A stretch of 64,000 bases of DNA from Mesobacillus campisalis. Lineage in GTDB: Bacteria > Bacillota > Bacilli > Bacillales > Cytobacillaceae. How positions within the stretch are numbered: the stretch's first letter is position 1; every line of letters begins with the position of its first letter. The stretch covers positions 186,001 to 250,000 of the forward strand of contig NZ_LAYY01000001.1 of assembly GCF_000986785.1 (NCBI RefSeq). Direction: 5' to 3'. The notes below the pieces were generated by a model that saw nothing but the letters and a program-made list of their open reading frames with translations, did not search any database and had not been told where the DNA came from. Below are positions 8,455 to 16,872 of this stretch, piece by piece. Both the position numbers and the translations under genes were made by a program.

Positions 8455-9663
8455 TTAATGAGCAACAAGCAAGTCAAATAATTCGATTAAATGACTATAA
8501 TTCTTTAAGGATTCAAGTTCACTTCTTTGTAGCATGATTCGTTCCATCCTTATATTGTCTGCTTCAATACCTGTCTTCACCAGAAGATTCTTTGTGGATT
8601 TTTTTCGTGCTTTTAATTTTATGATTTCCTGGAGCATAGAAATAATAGAATCTTGAAAGTCAGTATATTTTCCAGGAAACTCACCCAAAAGTAATGTATT
8701 TTCGTTTAATATTTTTTCCACAAAAACATAATCAAATTTTTTAATAAATTTAAGAGATCTTATACAAACATCCAGAGTTGGATGTTTTTGTTGAAAATAC
8801 ACGATGTTTTTCCACCATTTCTTTTTCTTGTTTCGAGATACAGGATGTTCTTGGTGGTACCGTTTCAATTTGGGGTCAACTTTAAATTTTGCTCCAGCTT
8901 TATACAGCCGGTAAGCAAACTCCCTGTCTTCCTCCCCCCATTGGGTAAAGTTTTGGTCATATCCTCCTGTTTTTATGATTAGATCTCTTCTTAAAGAAAT
9001 ATTGCCCAAACAAGCCATCCACGCTATTGGACTGGTTTCCAAACGATCTCCCAGCCCCTTCAGTATATTTTTCGTTAGTTTTTTTTGTACAGTATACGGA
9101 GCTAAACTTCGGAAGTTTGCAATATCCTTTTTTCCTAGAAGAGGAATTGGATCGTTTATTTTACGGGTAAACGGCTGAAGTTTTTCGCCTTTCATCACCT
9201 GTTTTAATCGTGCTCTTACCTTTTTGCTTTTTTTGGCGAGAACCTTTAGGTCTTTTATTTGCGAAGAATTAAGCTCAGGGAAAAGGTGAGAATACAGTTT
9301 TACACCAACGCCACCGCCAATCACAACGGTATTTTCCTCTTTGAGATGGTGTCGATAGTTATTTTTTACATATTCCGGATCAATGATCATTTCAGAATCC
9401 AAAATAATAATAATCTCCCCTTTAGCCTCCTTGATTCCTTTATTTCGAGAAGCTGCCAGGCCGAGATTTTCACTGTTACGAATATATTTAAATTTATAAT
9501 GGGGCTGATAATCTTTAAGATGCGGGGTATGATCTGTAGAACCATCATCAATTAAAATTACTTCCATTTTTGATAAATCAAAGGTCTGTTTCTCCAACGC
9601 ATATAAACTTAGGAGTAATTGAGAATATCGGTTAAAGGATGGCATGATTATACTTACATCCAT
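8455..9663 (-). CDS. GT2 glycosyltransferase (sister of the 7191-8408 gene)
   Basis: 402 residues from an ATG at 9663 with GGGGGAGGTG five bases upstream. Motifs are MDVSIIMPSFNRYSQLLLSL, ILIDDGSTDHTPHL, IILDSEMIID and GGYDQNFTQWGEEDREFAYRL. It has the same two-part layout as its downstream sister and the same ending (HLIELFDLLVAH). DSE replaces the more usual DXD in the metal site of both sisters (DAE in the other), which still leaves two acidic residues. It follows the LpxD-like acyltransferase gene by 22 nt and precedes its sister by 46 nt, so it belongs to the same operon. A cytosolic enzyme without membrane segments; sugar donor unknown. Confidence 0.87.
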   Translation of the reverse strand: MDVSIIMPSFNRYSQLLLSLYALEKQTFDLSKMEVILIDDGSTDHTPHLKDYQPHYKFKYIRNSENLGLAASRNKGIKEAKGEIIIILDSEMIIDPEYVKNNYRHHLKEENTVVIGGGVGVKLYSHLFPELNSSQIKDLKVLAKKSKKVRARLKQVMKGEKLQPFTRKINDPIPLLGKKDIANFRSLAPYTVQKKLTKNILKGLGDRLETSPIAWMACLGNISLRRDLIIKTGGYDQNFTQWGEEDREFAYRLYKAGAKFKVDPKLKRYHQEHPVSRNKKKKWWKNIVYFQQKHPTLDVCIRSLKFIKKFDYVFVEKILNENTLLLGEFPGKYTDFQDSIISMLQEIIKLKARKKSTKNLLVKTGIEADNIRMERIMLQRSELESLKNYSHLIELFDLLVAH

Positions 9664-9685
9664 ATGTTCACCTCCCCCTAAAATA

Positions 9686-10609
9686 CTATTTGCTATCCTT
9701 TTTGTTTATCGGTTTAGCCGGTATCCCGGCCACCGTATCAAAAGCATTTACATCTCTAATAACTACCGATCCCATTCCGGCAAGCGAACCTTCTCCAATC
9801 GTAATTCCTTGTTTTAAGATAACTCCAGGAGCAATCCAGCTGTTTTGCATAACGGTTGTATTTCCCCCCAAATGCGTTTGGTGGGTAATCATGCCATGTT
9901 CATGAATGACCACATCATGAGATATGTGATTTAAGTTGCCAATCTTAACATTCTTCTTTATGACTGTATCCGATAACTTGCCTCTAGCTATTACTGTATT
10001 ACTTCCTACTTCAACATAATCACCTAATTGAACTCCTCCAAGATGAGGGAATTTCACATATTCTCCTTGCAAGTTCTTTTGATAACCAAAGCCATCTGCC
10101 CCTATCACAGTTCCGCTGTGGATGATGCAATTGGAACCGATAGATACATCATTGCCGATAACCACGTTGTGAAAAATCTTTGTTTCTTCACCGATACACA
10201 CGTTATCCCCTATGATGACGCCATGACCAATATATACATTTCTGCCTATTTGAACATTATTCTGGCTAATGACTGCTGTATCGGATATACCTGTTAATGC
10301 TGGCTTGGGATAAAACTCATTCACCACAATAGCAAATGTATCCCTCGGGTTTTCAACGGGGATAAAAACGATTCCTGCATCTTTTGGTACAACAGCATTT
10401 AAGGAGCATAGTACAGCTGCACTTTTTATACTCGACCACTCAAAAGTCTGGGCTTCCATCCTTGATAACGTGTTTGCTTTTGAATCATAGATTGAAGAAA
10501 AACCTGTAATGACAAAGTCTTTGTTCATTTCTCCTATGGTCGGTTGGGTAAGCAATTTGTTAACTCTTAAGAATTCTAATAGAGTATCTAGTTTAAGATT
10601 CATCTCCAT
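9686..10609 (-). CDS. LpxD-like left-handed beta-helix N-acyltransferase
   Basis: 307 residues; its ATG at 10609 directly follows the TAG of the BKACE gene (TAGATG), so translation is probably coupled. From about residue 100 the protein is built of hexapeptide repeats (IGRNVYIGHGVIIGDNVCIG and later turns), the left-handed beta-helix of acyltransferases. The order of domains and the segment NLNHISHDVVIHEHG match UDP-3-O-acylglucosamine N-acyltransferase (LpxD), where the His in this position is the catalytic base. A Gram-positive has no lipid A, so the natural role must differ: N-acylation of an amino sugar in a surface glycan is the best inference, using an acyl-CoA or acyl-ACP. Its neighbours, a deacetylase that could free the amine and an enzyme that could make an acyl-CoA, fit this. 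Confidence 0.85.
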   Translation of the reverse strand: MEMNLKLDTLLEFLRVNKLLTQPTIGEMNKDFVITGFSSIYDSKANTLSRMEAQTFEWSSIKSAAVLCSLNAVVPKDAGIVFIPVENPRDTFAIVVNEFYPKPALTGISDTAVISQNNVQIGRNVYIGHGVIIGDNVCIGEETKIFHNVVIGNDVSIGSNCIIHSGTVIGADGFGYQKNLQGEYVKFPHLGGVQLGDYVEVGSNTVIARGKLSDTVIKKNVKIGNLNHISHDVVIHEHGMITHQTHLGGNTTVMQNSWIAPGVILKQGITIGEGSLAGMGSVVIRDVNAFDTVAGIPAKPINKKDSK

Positions 10610-11434
10610 CTAAGAATCATCCCCAATTCCGAGAATCCTCCTGGCTTCTTTTGGTGTGGCAATTTCCCTGTTCAGGTCAGCCGCATACTGTGCCAACCTT
10701 TCTACTAGCTGTACATTATTCTTTGCCAGCTCACCGTATTTGAAATAAACGTTATCTTCCAGCCCGGTTCTAATATGCCCCCCTTGAATAATGCCTAATA
10801 AATTCATGGGTAACTGCCCCTTGCCCACAGCTGCAATTGACCAGGTGCTATTGGATGGAATGCTCTCTTTTAAATGAAGAAAGTTCTTGGCATTGGCAGG
10901 AATACCTCCTGGAACCCCCAGAACAAACTGGAAGTGTAAAGGCTCTTGCAATAGTCCTGATTTAGCCAGCTTTAAAGCTTGGTCAATCATTCCAAAATCA
11001 AAAATCTCTATTTCGGGTTTTATTTTGTATTCATTTATCTTTTCAGCAAGCCTGCGAACAAATGCAGGAGAATTGATCATGACACTATCTTTGCGGTTCA
11101 TGGAACCCGGAGTGAACGTCGCCATTTCAGGCCTGGAGACAAGGTGATTCCATCTGTCTGCTTCAACACCTTTTTGCCCCCAACCTGTAGTAGTTAAATT
11201 GATTATCACATCGCACCGTTCCCTAACTTTCTCCACTATCTCTTGATACAGATCGACACGCTGGCTAGGGGTACCATCATTTTCACGGGCATGAATATGG
11301 GCAATCGATGCCCCTGCTTTCCAGCATTCATAAACCTCATTTGCAATTTCATCAGGTGTTATCGGAAGGTTAGGGTTATCTCTTCTTGATGTAACGCCGC
11401 CAGTAACGGCAGCAGTGATTATCATTTTCTCCAA
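10610..11434 (-). CDS. BKACE-family beta-keto acid cleavage enzyme (3-keto-5-aminohexanoate cleavage type)
   Basis: 274 residues, TTG start at 11434 with AGAGG 8 nt upstream; the internal ATG four codons on has its GGAG too close. The sequence ITAAVTGGVTSRRDNPNLP, ASIAHIHARENDGTPSQ (Zn-binding HxH) and the later FVLGVPGGIPAN are hallmarks of PF05853. Family members are Zn enzymes that transfer an acyl group between a beta-keto acid and acetyl-CoA, giving acetoacetate and a new acyl-CoA; the founding enzyme yields 3-aminobutanoyl-CoA in lysine fermentation. There is no lysine-fermentation gene nearby. It is sandwiched between a PIG-L deacetylase and an LpxD-like N-acyltransferase, so supply of an unusual acyl-CoA for sugar N-acylation is my inference. 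Confidence 0.88.
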   Translation of the reverse strand: MEKMIITAAVTGGVTSRRDNPNLPITPDEIANEVYECWKAGASIAHIHARENDGTPSQRVDLYQEIVEKVRERCDVIINLTTTGWGQKGVEADRWNHLVSRPEMATFTPGSMNRKDSVMINSPAFVRRLAEKINEYKIKPEIEIFDFGMIDQALKLAKSGLLQEPLHFQFVLGVPGGIPANAKNFLHLKESIPSNSTWSIAAVGKGQLPMNLLGIIQGGHIRTGLEDNVYFKYGELAKNNVQLVERLAQYAADLNREIATPKEARRILGIGDDS

Positions 11435-11477
11435 GTTTTTCGCCTCTCTTTTGATATCAGGACAATATTATTTTGCC

Positions 11478-12137
11478 TTACTTCCAAATCCTTCTTATCA
11501 CTTCAAACGCTTCGGCATGTTCCAACCCCACTGTCATCCCTCTTACAGAGGCTAAAGACTTAACACCTTCATAAGAGCGCGGATGAGGATATGGGCGCAT
11601 TTCCACATCATACTCCTTCAGAGCAAGAAGTTTATCCTGCAAGGTATCCGAAATATTAACGAAATAATTAGGCTTAAATGTTCGATCATTCGTTTGCTCC
11701 GTCCATTCACTCGAAGAGACGGTCTCGAAACAAAGAAGTTCAACCATTGTTTTTCCAGGAAGCGGCCTTGCAGCCGTTAATACTGCCTGGTAAGTGATCT
11801 GATGATCTTTATTTAAATCTCCATAATGGTGAGTGAGAATCATCTCAGGATTATAGATGTCAAGTAACGTTTCAATTTCTTTCGTAATTTGGTGGAGGGG
11901 GATTGTATGCATCTCCAAATTAGGAAGTTTAAGAAAATGAAATTCCTTAACTCCAAGAATCTTGTTAGCCCGTTCCATACACTTTTCAATGCGGTGCTCT
12001 TCTTCTTTGCGGCCCTTTGCAGTAATGACGGTTACTACTTCGTATCCATTGTTCACCAATTTTTTGATGGTACCACCGCACCCCAATATTTCATCATCCG
12101 GGTGGGAAACGATGACAAGAACTTTTTTCGTCAGCAT
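11478..12137 (-). CDS. PIG-L family de-N-acetylase
   Basis: 219 residues from the ATG at 12137; a GTG two codons earlier overlaps the AGAGG ribosome binding site. The Zn motif HPDDEILGCGG near the N-terminus and HHYGDLNKDHQ in the middle are the two signatures of the LmbE/PIG-L/BshB family. Known members remove the acetyl group from GlcNAc linked to inositol, malate or antibiotics; none of the residues seen fixes the substrate. It is the first gene of the leftward six-gene operon and is divergent from gtaB, with 234 nt between. BshB (bacillithiol) is possible by family but the context of a BKACE enzyme, an N-acyltransferase and glycosyltransferases argues for a surface-glycan or nucleotide-sugar substrate. 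Confidence 0.88.
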   Translation of the reverse strand: MLTKKVLVIVSHPDDEILGCGGTIKKLVNNGYEVVTVITAKGRKEEEHRIEKCMERANKILGVKEFHFLKLPNLEMHTIPLHQITKEIETLLDIYNPEMILTHHYGDLNKDHQITYQAVLTAARPLPGKTMVELLCFETVSSSEWTEQTNDRTFKPNYFVNISDTLQDKLLALKEYDVEMRPYPHPRSYEGVKSLASVRGMTVGLEHAEAFEVIRRIWK

Positions 12138-12371
12138 AATCACCTCTAACTGATTGTGATATGTGTATTTATATGTTTGAAGTTCAATATTTGAAATGGA
12201 CAGTTGCGGAGTTTAGAAGTTTTAGAGATACATAAGAAATAGATGAGGAAAGCGTCAAGGCAAACCAATACGCTTGATAAACACCTATTTAGCGCCCTTT
12301 ATGATGTGGAATTATCCCCTTTTCGGACAAAAGTGAATATATTGGAAACAGTTAGGAAGGAGGGGATTAAC

Positions 12372-13193
12372 ATGGTAAAAAAAGCAATTATCCCTGCGGC
12401 TGGATATGGTACGCGAAATTTACCGATTACAAAAGTATTACCTAAGGAAATGATGCCAATCTGTGGGCGCCCCGCCATCGACTATATTATTGATGAGGCC
12501 ATTAAATCGGGGATAGAAGAGGTCCTAATCGTTGTTTCACGTTCCAAGAATATGATTCTCGATTATTACGACCATTGTCCAGAATTAGAGAATCATTTAG
12601 AAGCATGTGGGAAACATCATTTATTAAAGAAACTTGAACTTCCTAAAGTTCATATCCAATATGTAAGGCAACCATATGCAAGAGGTTTGGGAGATGCCAT
12701 CCTTCTAGGCAAACAGTTTGTTGGAAACGAACCTTTTGCCGTGATGCTGCCGGATGAAATCATTCTTACCGAGCCAAAACCGGCTTTACGGCAGTTAATT
12801 GATTTATACAATCTCCAAAAAGGCAATATTCTTGGATTAAAGAAAGTAGACAGGAAATTCCTCCACAAATACGGAGTCGTTGAACCAGAAAGTCGAAAAG
12901 ACGGTTTTATTAAGATTTCCGATGTTATTGAAAAACCAGATAGTTCGCCTCCGTCCGATTTAGCTGTGATAGGGAGGTATGTGTTGGAACCGGCTATTTT
13001 TCAATTACTTGAGCAGATTCCTACAGGAAAAGGCGGAGAAATACAGTTAACAGATGCAATTAGACGAATGTTGAGTGATGCCCCCTGCTACGGAGTGAAC
13101 ATACTTGGCACCAGATTCGATATTGCGACACTTCCAGACTATGTAAAGCTTATTAATCAAATTTGCGGTCCATCTGCTGCTGCCGATGAGTAA
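12372..13193 (+). CDS. gtaB: UTP-glucose-1-phosphate uridylyltransferase
   Basis: 273 residues starting at ATG 12372 with AAGGAGGGG at 12357-12365; the frame is open 43 codons further up but that part has no homology-like features. The nucleotide-binding loop reads PAAGYGTRNLPITK, followed by KEMMPICGRPAIDYIIDEA, and VMLPDEI carries the metal-binding Asp. It makes UDP-glucose from UTP and glucose-1-phosphate in the cytosol. It forms an operon with ugd 26 nt downstream, so the UDP-glucose is directed to UDP-glucuronate. The loop has AAGYGTRN instead of the more common GAGLGTRF, as expected of an accessory GtaB paralogue (YngB-like) rather than the housekeeping copy. Confidence 0.93.
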   Translation: MVKKAIIPAAGYGTRNLPITKVLPKEMMPICGRPAIDYIIDEAIKSGIEEVLIVVSRSKNMILDYYDHCPELENHLEACGKHHLLKKLELPKVHIQYVRQPYARGLGDAILLGKQFVGNEPFAVMLPDEIILTEPKPALRQLIDLYNLQKGNILGLKKVDRKFLHKYGVVEPESRKDGFIKISDVIEKPDSSPPSDLAVIGRYVLEPAIFQLLEQIPTGKGGEIQLTDAIRRMLSDAPCYGVNILGTRFDIATLPDYVKLINQICGPSAAADE

Positions 13194-13219
13194 CAACTTA
13201 GAATTTATGGAGGAAAATA

Positions 13220-14500
13220 ATGAAGATCTTGATTATTGGTACAGGGTACGTCGGGACAACCACTGGGCTTGTTTTTTGCGAAATGGGCCACAAAGTAACC
13301 GGACTGGACCTTGATGAACGAAAAGTGAATTCGCTGCAATCAGGAAAACTCCATTTCTACGAACCAGGTTTAAATGATTTGCTTTTAAAGCATCTAAATC
13401 TAGAAAATATTACTTTTACGACGGATACACAGAAAGCCATTAAAGAAAACGATGTTATTTTTTTATGCGTTGGAACCCCGCAAAGCCCAAACGGAAGCGC
13501 TGATTTACAGTATGTCAAAAATGCAGCAAGCTCGATTGGATCTTTTATGAATCAATACAAAGTAGTGGTCAACAAAAGTACGGTTCCCGTCGGAACAGCA
13601 GAGCTCGTTTCAAACATCATTAAAGAAAATCAACCCTCTGAAGTCCCCTTTGATGTTGTTTCCAACCCTGAATTTTTAAGAGAAGGATCCGCCTTGAAAG
13701 ATGCGCTGCACCCTGACCGAGTTGTCATTGGATCAACAAGCAAAAAGGCAACATTAATAATGAAGGAACTGTACAAAGAAGTAACTTGCCCAATTATCGA
13801 AACGAACCCAAAATCAGCTGAGTTGATTAAATACGCAGCCAATTCCTTTTTGGCATTAAAAATCTCCTTTATGAATGAATTGGCGAGACTTTGTGATGAA
13901 CTTGAAATAAACATTAACGATGTTTCAAAAGGGATTGGCCTTGATCATAGGATTGGCCCTCATTTCCTTCAAGCAGGTATTGGCTATGGGGGGTCATGTT
14001 TTCCAAAGGATGTTCAGGCCTTGCTTCACACATCACGCAAAAATGGAATCAATCTTTCCATCCTTGAACGTGCAAGTGAGGTGAACAGGACCCAGGCGAC
14101 TTATTTTATGGAGAAATTAACCAATACGGTTGGAGATCTTAATGGAAAAACCATTGCTGTGTTAGGATTGGCTTTTAAAGCCAACACAGATGATACAAGG
14201 GAATCTCCAAGTTTGACAGTCGTTGATTATTTGGCCAAACATAATTGTAATGTTAAGGTTCATGATCCAGTGGTAAGGTTACAAAGTAGTGCCTATATCC
14301 AGTATTCAACTATCGAAGAAACAGTCGCTGATGCAGATGCTATTATCATTTGTACAGACTGGGATGAATATCGAAATATACAGTGGCACAAGTTGAAGGA
14401 TTTAATGAAGCAACCTTTACTTTTTGATGGAAGGAATTTAATTAATCGAGATGATATAATAGGTTTAGGATATCATTATATTAGCATAGCTAACTTCTAA
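13220..14500 (+). CDS. ugd: UDP-glucose 6-dehydrogenase
   Basis: 426 residues from ATG 13220 with GGAGG upstream. It has the NAD-binding motif GTGYVG at residues 7-12, the STVPVGT loop, NPEFLREG at 149-156 and the catalytic Cys260 in YGGSCFPKD, with the C-terminal NAD/UDP domain from about 310 (IAVLGLAFKANTDDTRESPS). It oxidises UDP-glucose to UDP-glucuronate with two NAD. It closes the gtaB-ugd operon and is followed by a terminator at 14576. Its product would feed the UDP-xylose synthase at 24070 and glucuronosyltransferases of the locus; the alginate-lyase-like domain at 978 also suggests uronic acid in the final glycan. B. subtilis has similar accessory copies in surface-polymer and spore-coat clusters (tuaD, ytcA). 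Confidence 0.95.
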   Translation: MKILIIGTGYVGTTTGLVFCEMGHKVTGLDLDERKVNSLQSGKLHFYEPGLNDLLLKHLNLENITFTTDTQKAIKENDVIFLCVGTPQSPNGSADLQYVKNAASSIGSFMNQYKVVVNKSTVPVGTAELVSNIIKENQPSEVPFDVVSNPEFLREGSALKDALHPDRVVIGSTSKKATLIMKELYKEVTCPIIETNPKSAELIKYAANSFLALKISFMNELARLCDELEININDVSKGIGLDHRIGPHFLQAGIGYGGSCFPKDVQALLHTSRKNGINLSILERASEVNRTQATYFMEKLTNTVGDLNGKTIAVLGLAFKANTDDTRESPSLTVVDYLAKHNCNVKVHDPVVRLQSSAYIQYSTIEETVADADAIIICTDWDEYRNIQWHKLKDLMKQPLLFDGRNLINRDDIIGLGYHYISIANF

Positions 14501-14575
14501 TTTAATCACATTTGAACATGAATTTTTAAAAGGTGGGATGACCTTAAAAACTAGAGTTTTTTATGAAGCAGCTAA

Positions 14576-14625
14576 TAGGCTGGTATGGATGCGGTATTGA
14601 ACCGGACTCATGCCAGCCTATTTTT
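14576..14625 (+). terminator. Rho-independent terminator of gtaB-ugd
   Basis: TAGGCTGGTATG at 14576-14587 pairs with CATGCCAGCCTA at 14609-14620 (12 bp, one G-T pair), loop 21 nt with a small inner CGGT/ACCG stem, then TTTTT. Confidence 0.8.
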
Positions 14626-14772
14626 CTTAATACGCATGTACTTTAGTAATTACATACTCTTTTATCTCTTTTTAATTCCTCAAATAGTACTTCTCCGTAA
14701 TAACATGCTTCTGGCATAAATGCAATTGTAGACCCTCATTACAACTGAAAATTTCAATCCCGCCCCTCCCGA

Positions 14773-15777
14773 TTAGTTAACAACATTCCATATTAAAAAG
14801 TGATGGATATTCATATTTAGTCCTTTGCCATTAAGAAATTCAATCGCCCTTCTTGAATGATAAGATATAGAATCAAGAATAATAATCGCGTCAATATTCC
14901 CCTGATTATGCTTCGAAACCATTGAATTTAGATCGGCCTTTATAGGGAGATAGCTCTCGATCGATATGTTTAGCAAAGGTAGTACATTGCTATGAAAATG
15001 TTTCAAACCTTTCTTGGGTCCTATAATGCTGAAAATGGGAGGTCTCCTAAGATGCTTGTAAAGCATCCTCTCGATCGCAGAAATGGAGGCTAATAATACT
15101 TCATTACATGTTTGAACATAATTAGAGCGGGATAATGAATTTATATTCACTCTCCATTGATAGAGAGTTTTATCAAGCTTTTCAATGTCCCCATATTCCA
15201 TCATCCTTAACCATAAATCATAGTCATAAGCAATCTTATAGAAGGGATTATACCCTCCAGCCAAGGTATAAACTTTTTTGGAAAATAGCATCGACCCATG
15301 AGTTAGTGAGCAGCCGTAAAACCTTTTCAGAAAAATTTCTTCTCGCTTTCTTAGACGATTTGCGCCATCTTCCTCTGCTTTTATTCTCTTCCTGTCTGAA
15401 GCTCCAACTCCAGGAATACAATCAACTAATGATCCGACACCGACTAATAATGGTTGTTCTTCTACATATCTAACTTGTTCTTCCAATCTTGTCGGAACAC
15501 TAATATCATCTGCGTCTTGAATAGCGATCCATTTTCCTGTCGAGCTTTTGATTCCCCTATTTAAAGCTGCAGCTGCACCCGCATTTTTCTTTAAATGTAT
15601 AACACTCACTCTTGTATCAGTAATCTGGTCTAATAATTCTTTCGTTCTGTCTGTTGAACCATCATTTACAATAAGAAATTCAAACTCACGATAAGTTTGT
15701 CCTAAGATACTGTTTACTGCTTCACACAAGTAATCTTCCCCATTATATACAGCCATGATTACCGAAACTTTCACCAA
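14773..15777 (-). CDS. GT2 glycosyltransferase with unusual C-terminal domain
   Basis: 334 residues; starts are a TTG at 15777 or the adjacent GTG at 15774, both served by GGGAG. The N-terminal 230 residues are a classical GT2 domain: KVSVIMAVYNGEDYLCEAV, FLIVNDGSTDRT, IQDADD (DXD) and a WLRMMEYGD strand. The last 90 residues (from about 245) are not usual for GT2 enzymes and contain AIIILDSISYHSRRAIEFL, a possible Rossmann-like strand and helix. The gene stands alone: 273 nt past ugd (convergent) and about 195 nt from the next leftward gene. Cytosolic, substrate unknown. Confidence 0.85.
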   Translation of the reverse strand: MVKVSVIMAVYNGEDYLCEAVNSILGQTYREFEFLIVNDGSTDRTKELLDQITDTRVSVIHLKKNAGAAAALNRGIKSSTGKWIAIQDADDISVPTRLEEQVRYVEEQPLLVGVGSLVDCIPGVGASDRKRIKAEEDGANRLRKREEIFLKRFYGCSLTHGSMLFSKKVYTLAGGYNPFYKIAYDYDLWLRMMEYGDIEKLDKTLYQWRVNINSLSRSNYVQTCNEVLLASISAIERMLYKHLRRPPIFSIIGPKKGLKHFHSNVLPLLNISIESYLPIKADLNSMVSKHNQGNIDAIIILDSISYHSRRAIEFLNGKGLNMNIHHFLIWNVVN

Positions 15778-15972
15778 CCATTGCTCCCTTCTATTTTTTG
15801 TTCATTATATTCATGAAGCAAATATATGTTTTTGTCCCTTCATTGATAACCCGAAAAGCAGAGCGATTGTCAAAGAACGTAGGCGAAGCAATTGAAAATA
15901 CAAAAAAAGAAGGACTTGGGCAAATCCTTCCGCGGAATTTATCATGGATAAAAGTGTTTGATGTTTCAATTA

Positions 15973-16872
15973 TCATCGCTTGATATGAAAGATTTGGTCT
16001 TTTTCCTTATAGACTTTAATCTGTTTTATTTGATAGGTCGATTGATATTGGTTCCTTAACAGGAATGAGAGATACATCATATGGATAAACAAGAAAAACA
16101 AAAAGCCCAAAAGGATAAATAAATCAGAATTGTACCTTACCGTAAAGTAAGCGCATGGTATAAGGAATAAACACAGGGCGATTAACAAATATCTGAATTT
16201 AAAATAAAGTAATTTGAAATAAAGAGCGTTAAAAATTCGATTTATGCTTTGAGGAGGTATTTTCACGTTGTTTATTGGGGTGTATTTGATGATCGAAAGT
16301 GGATATTCCGTCAAGGCGTATAAGGAATCCCTAAAAAGACTTTTATTAATCTTTTTAACCCTTGCAAAGGTCAAAATTTGATTAATTGCTCTTCTGGAAA
16401 TCACTTTTAAAGGTCCGCTCGATACGTTCTTGGGAAAATGAACAAGCTTGTTTACTAATTTATCTGATAAAGAACTCAATGCACTGTTTTCCTTTGACCG
16501 TGCAAAGATTATATCATAGCCTGATTTGGTTTTTTTAAACATTTCCTCAAGTAAAGTAAATGGATAATTGGCGCGAATAGAGTCAATTTCAAAAACATAA
16601 TCCCCCATAGCCCTTTCTAATCCTGCAATCATTCCAGTCTCCAATCCATGCTGATAGGCCAAGTCCAGAATGACAAAATGACCGTTAAGATCACTAACTT
16701 CTTTTTCCAACAATGAAAGATTCCGTTCCTTCATTGAATCATTAATTAATAGGATTTCATAGTAAGCAAAGGTTTGGTTTACATAGGGTGTTATCGTCTT
16801 CAAAAAATGAGAAATCAAACTCTCATCTTCATCACCAATATAAACAATTAAAGAAACGAAGGTTTGAATCAT
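15973..16872 (-). CDS. Membrane-anchored GT2 glycosyltransferase (GtrB/DPM-like)
   Basis: 299 residues; its ATG overlaps the stop of the upstream flavoprotein gene (ATGA), indicating translational coupling. The N-terminal domain (SLIVYIGDEDESL, YYEILLINDS, HGLETGMIAGLERAMGDYVF) matches GT2 enzymes that transfer sugar to polyprenyl phosphate, and two membrane helices at about 228-246 and 251-271 fit the usual anchor of that group. The DXD site is degenerate (EID at 95-97, with the helix EIDSIR). No flippase or GtrA-like gene is adjacent. It probably makes a lipid-linked sugar or acts on a lipid-linked acceptor at the inner face of the membrane. Confidence 0.8.
   Translation of the reverse strand: MIQTFVSLIVYIGDEDESLISHFLKTITPYVNQTFAYYEILLINDSMKERNLSLLEKEVSDLNGHFVILDLAYQHGLETGMIAGLERAMGDYVFEIDSIRANYPFTLLEEMFKKTKSGYDIIFARSKENSALSSLSDKLVNKLVHFPKNVSSGPLKVISRRAINQILTFARVKKINKSLFRDSLYALTEYPLSIIKYTPINNVKIPPQSINRIFNALYFKLLYFKFRYLLIALCLFLIPCAYFTVRYNSDLFILLGFLFFLFIHMMYLSFLLRNQYQSTYQIKQIKVYKEKDQIFHIKR

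Noticed and set aside
12243-12371. 43-codon N-terminal extension of gtaB
   Set aside because: The strong AAGGAGGGG directly before ATG 12372 and the family's usual start at VKKAIIPAAG show the real start.
15798-15983. 61-codon plus-strand frame (and a minus-strand one) between two glycosyltransferase genes
   Set aside because: No ribosome binding site, overlaps the next gene's end and no recognisable domain.
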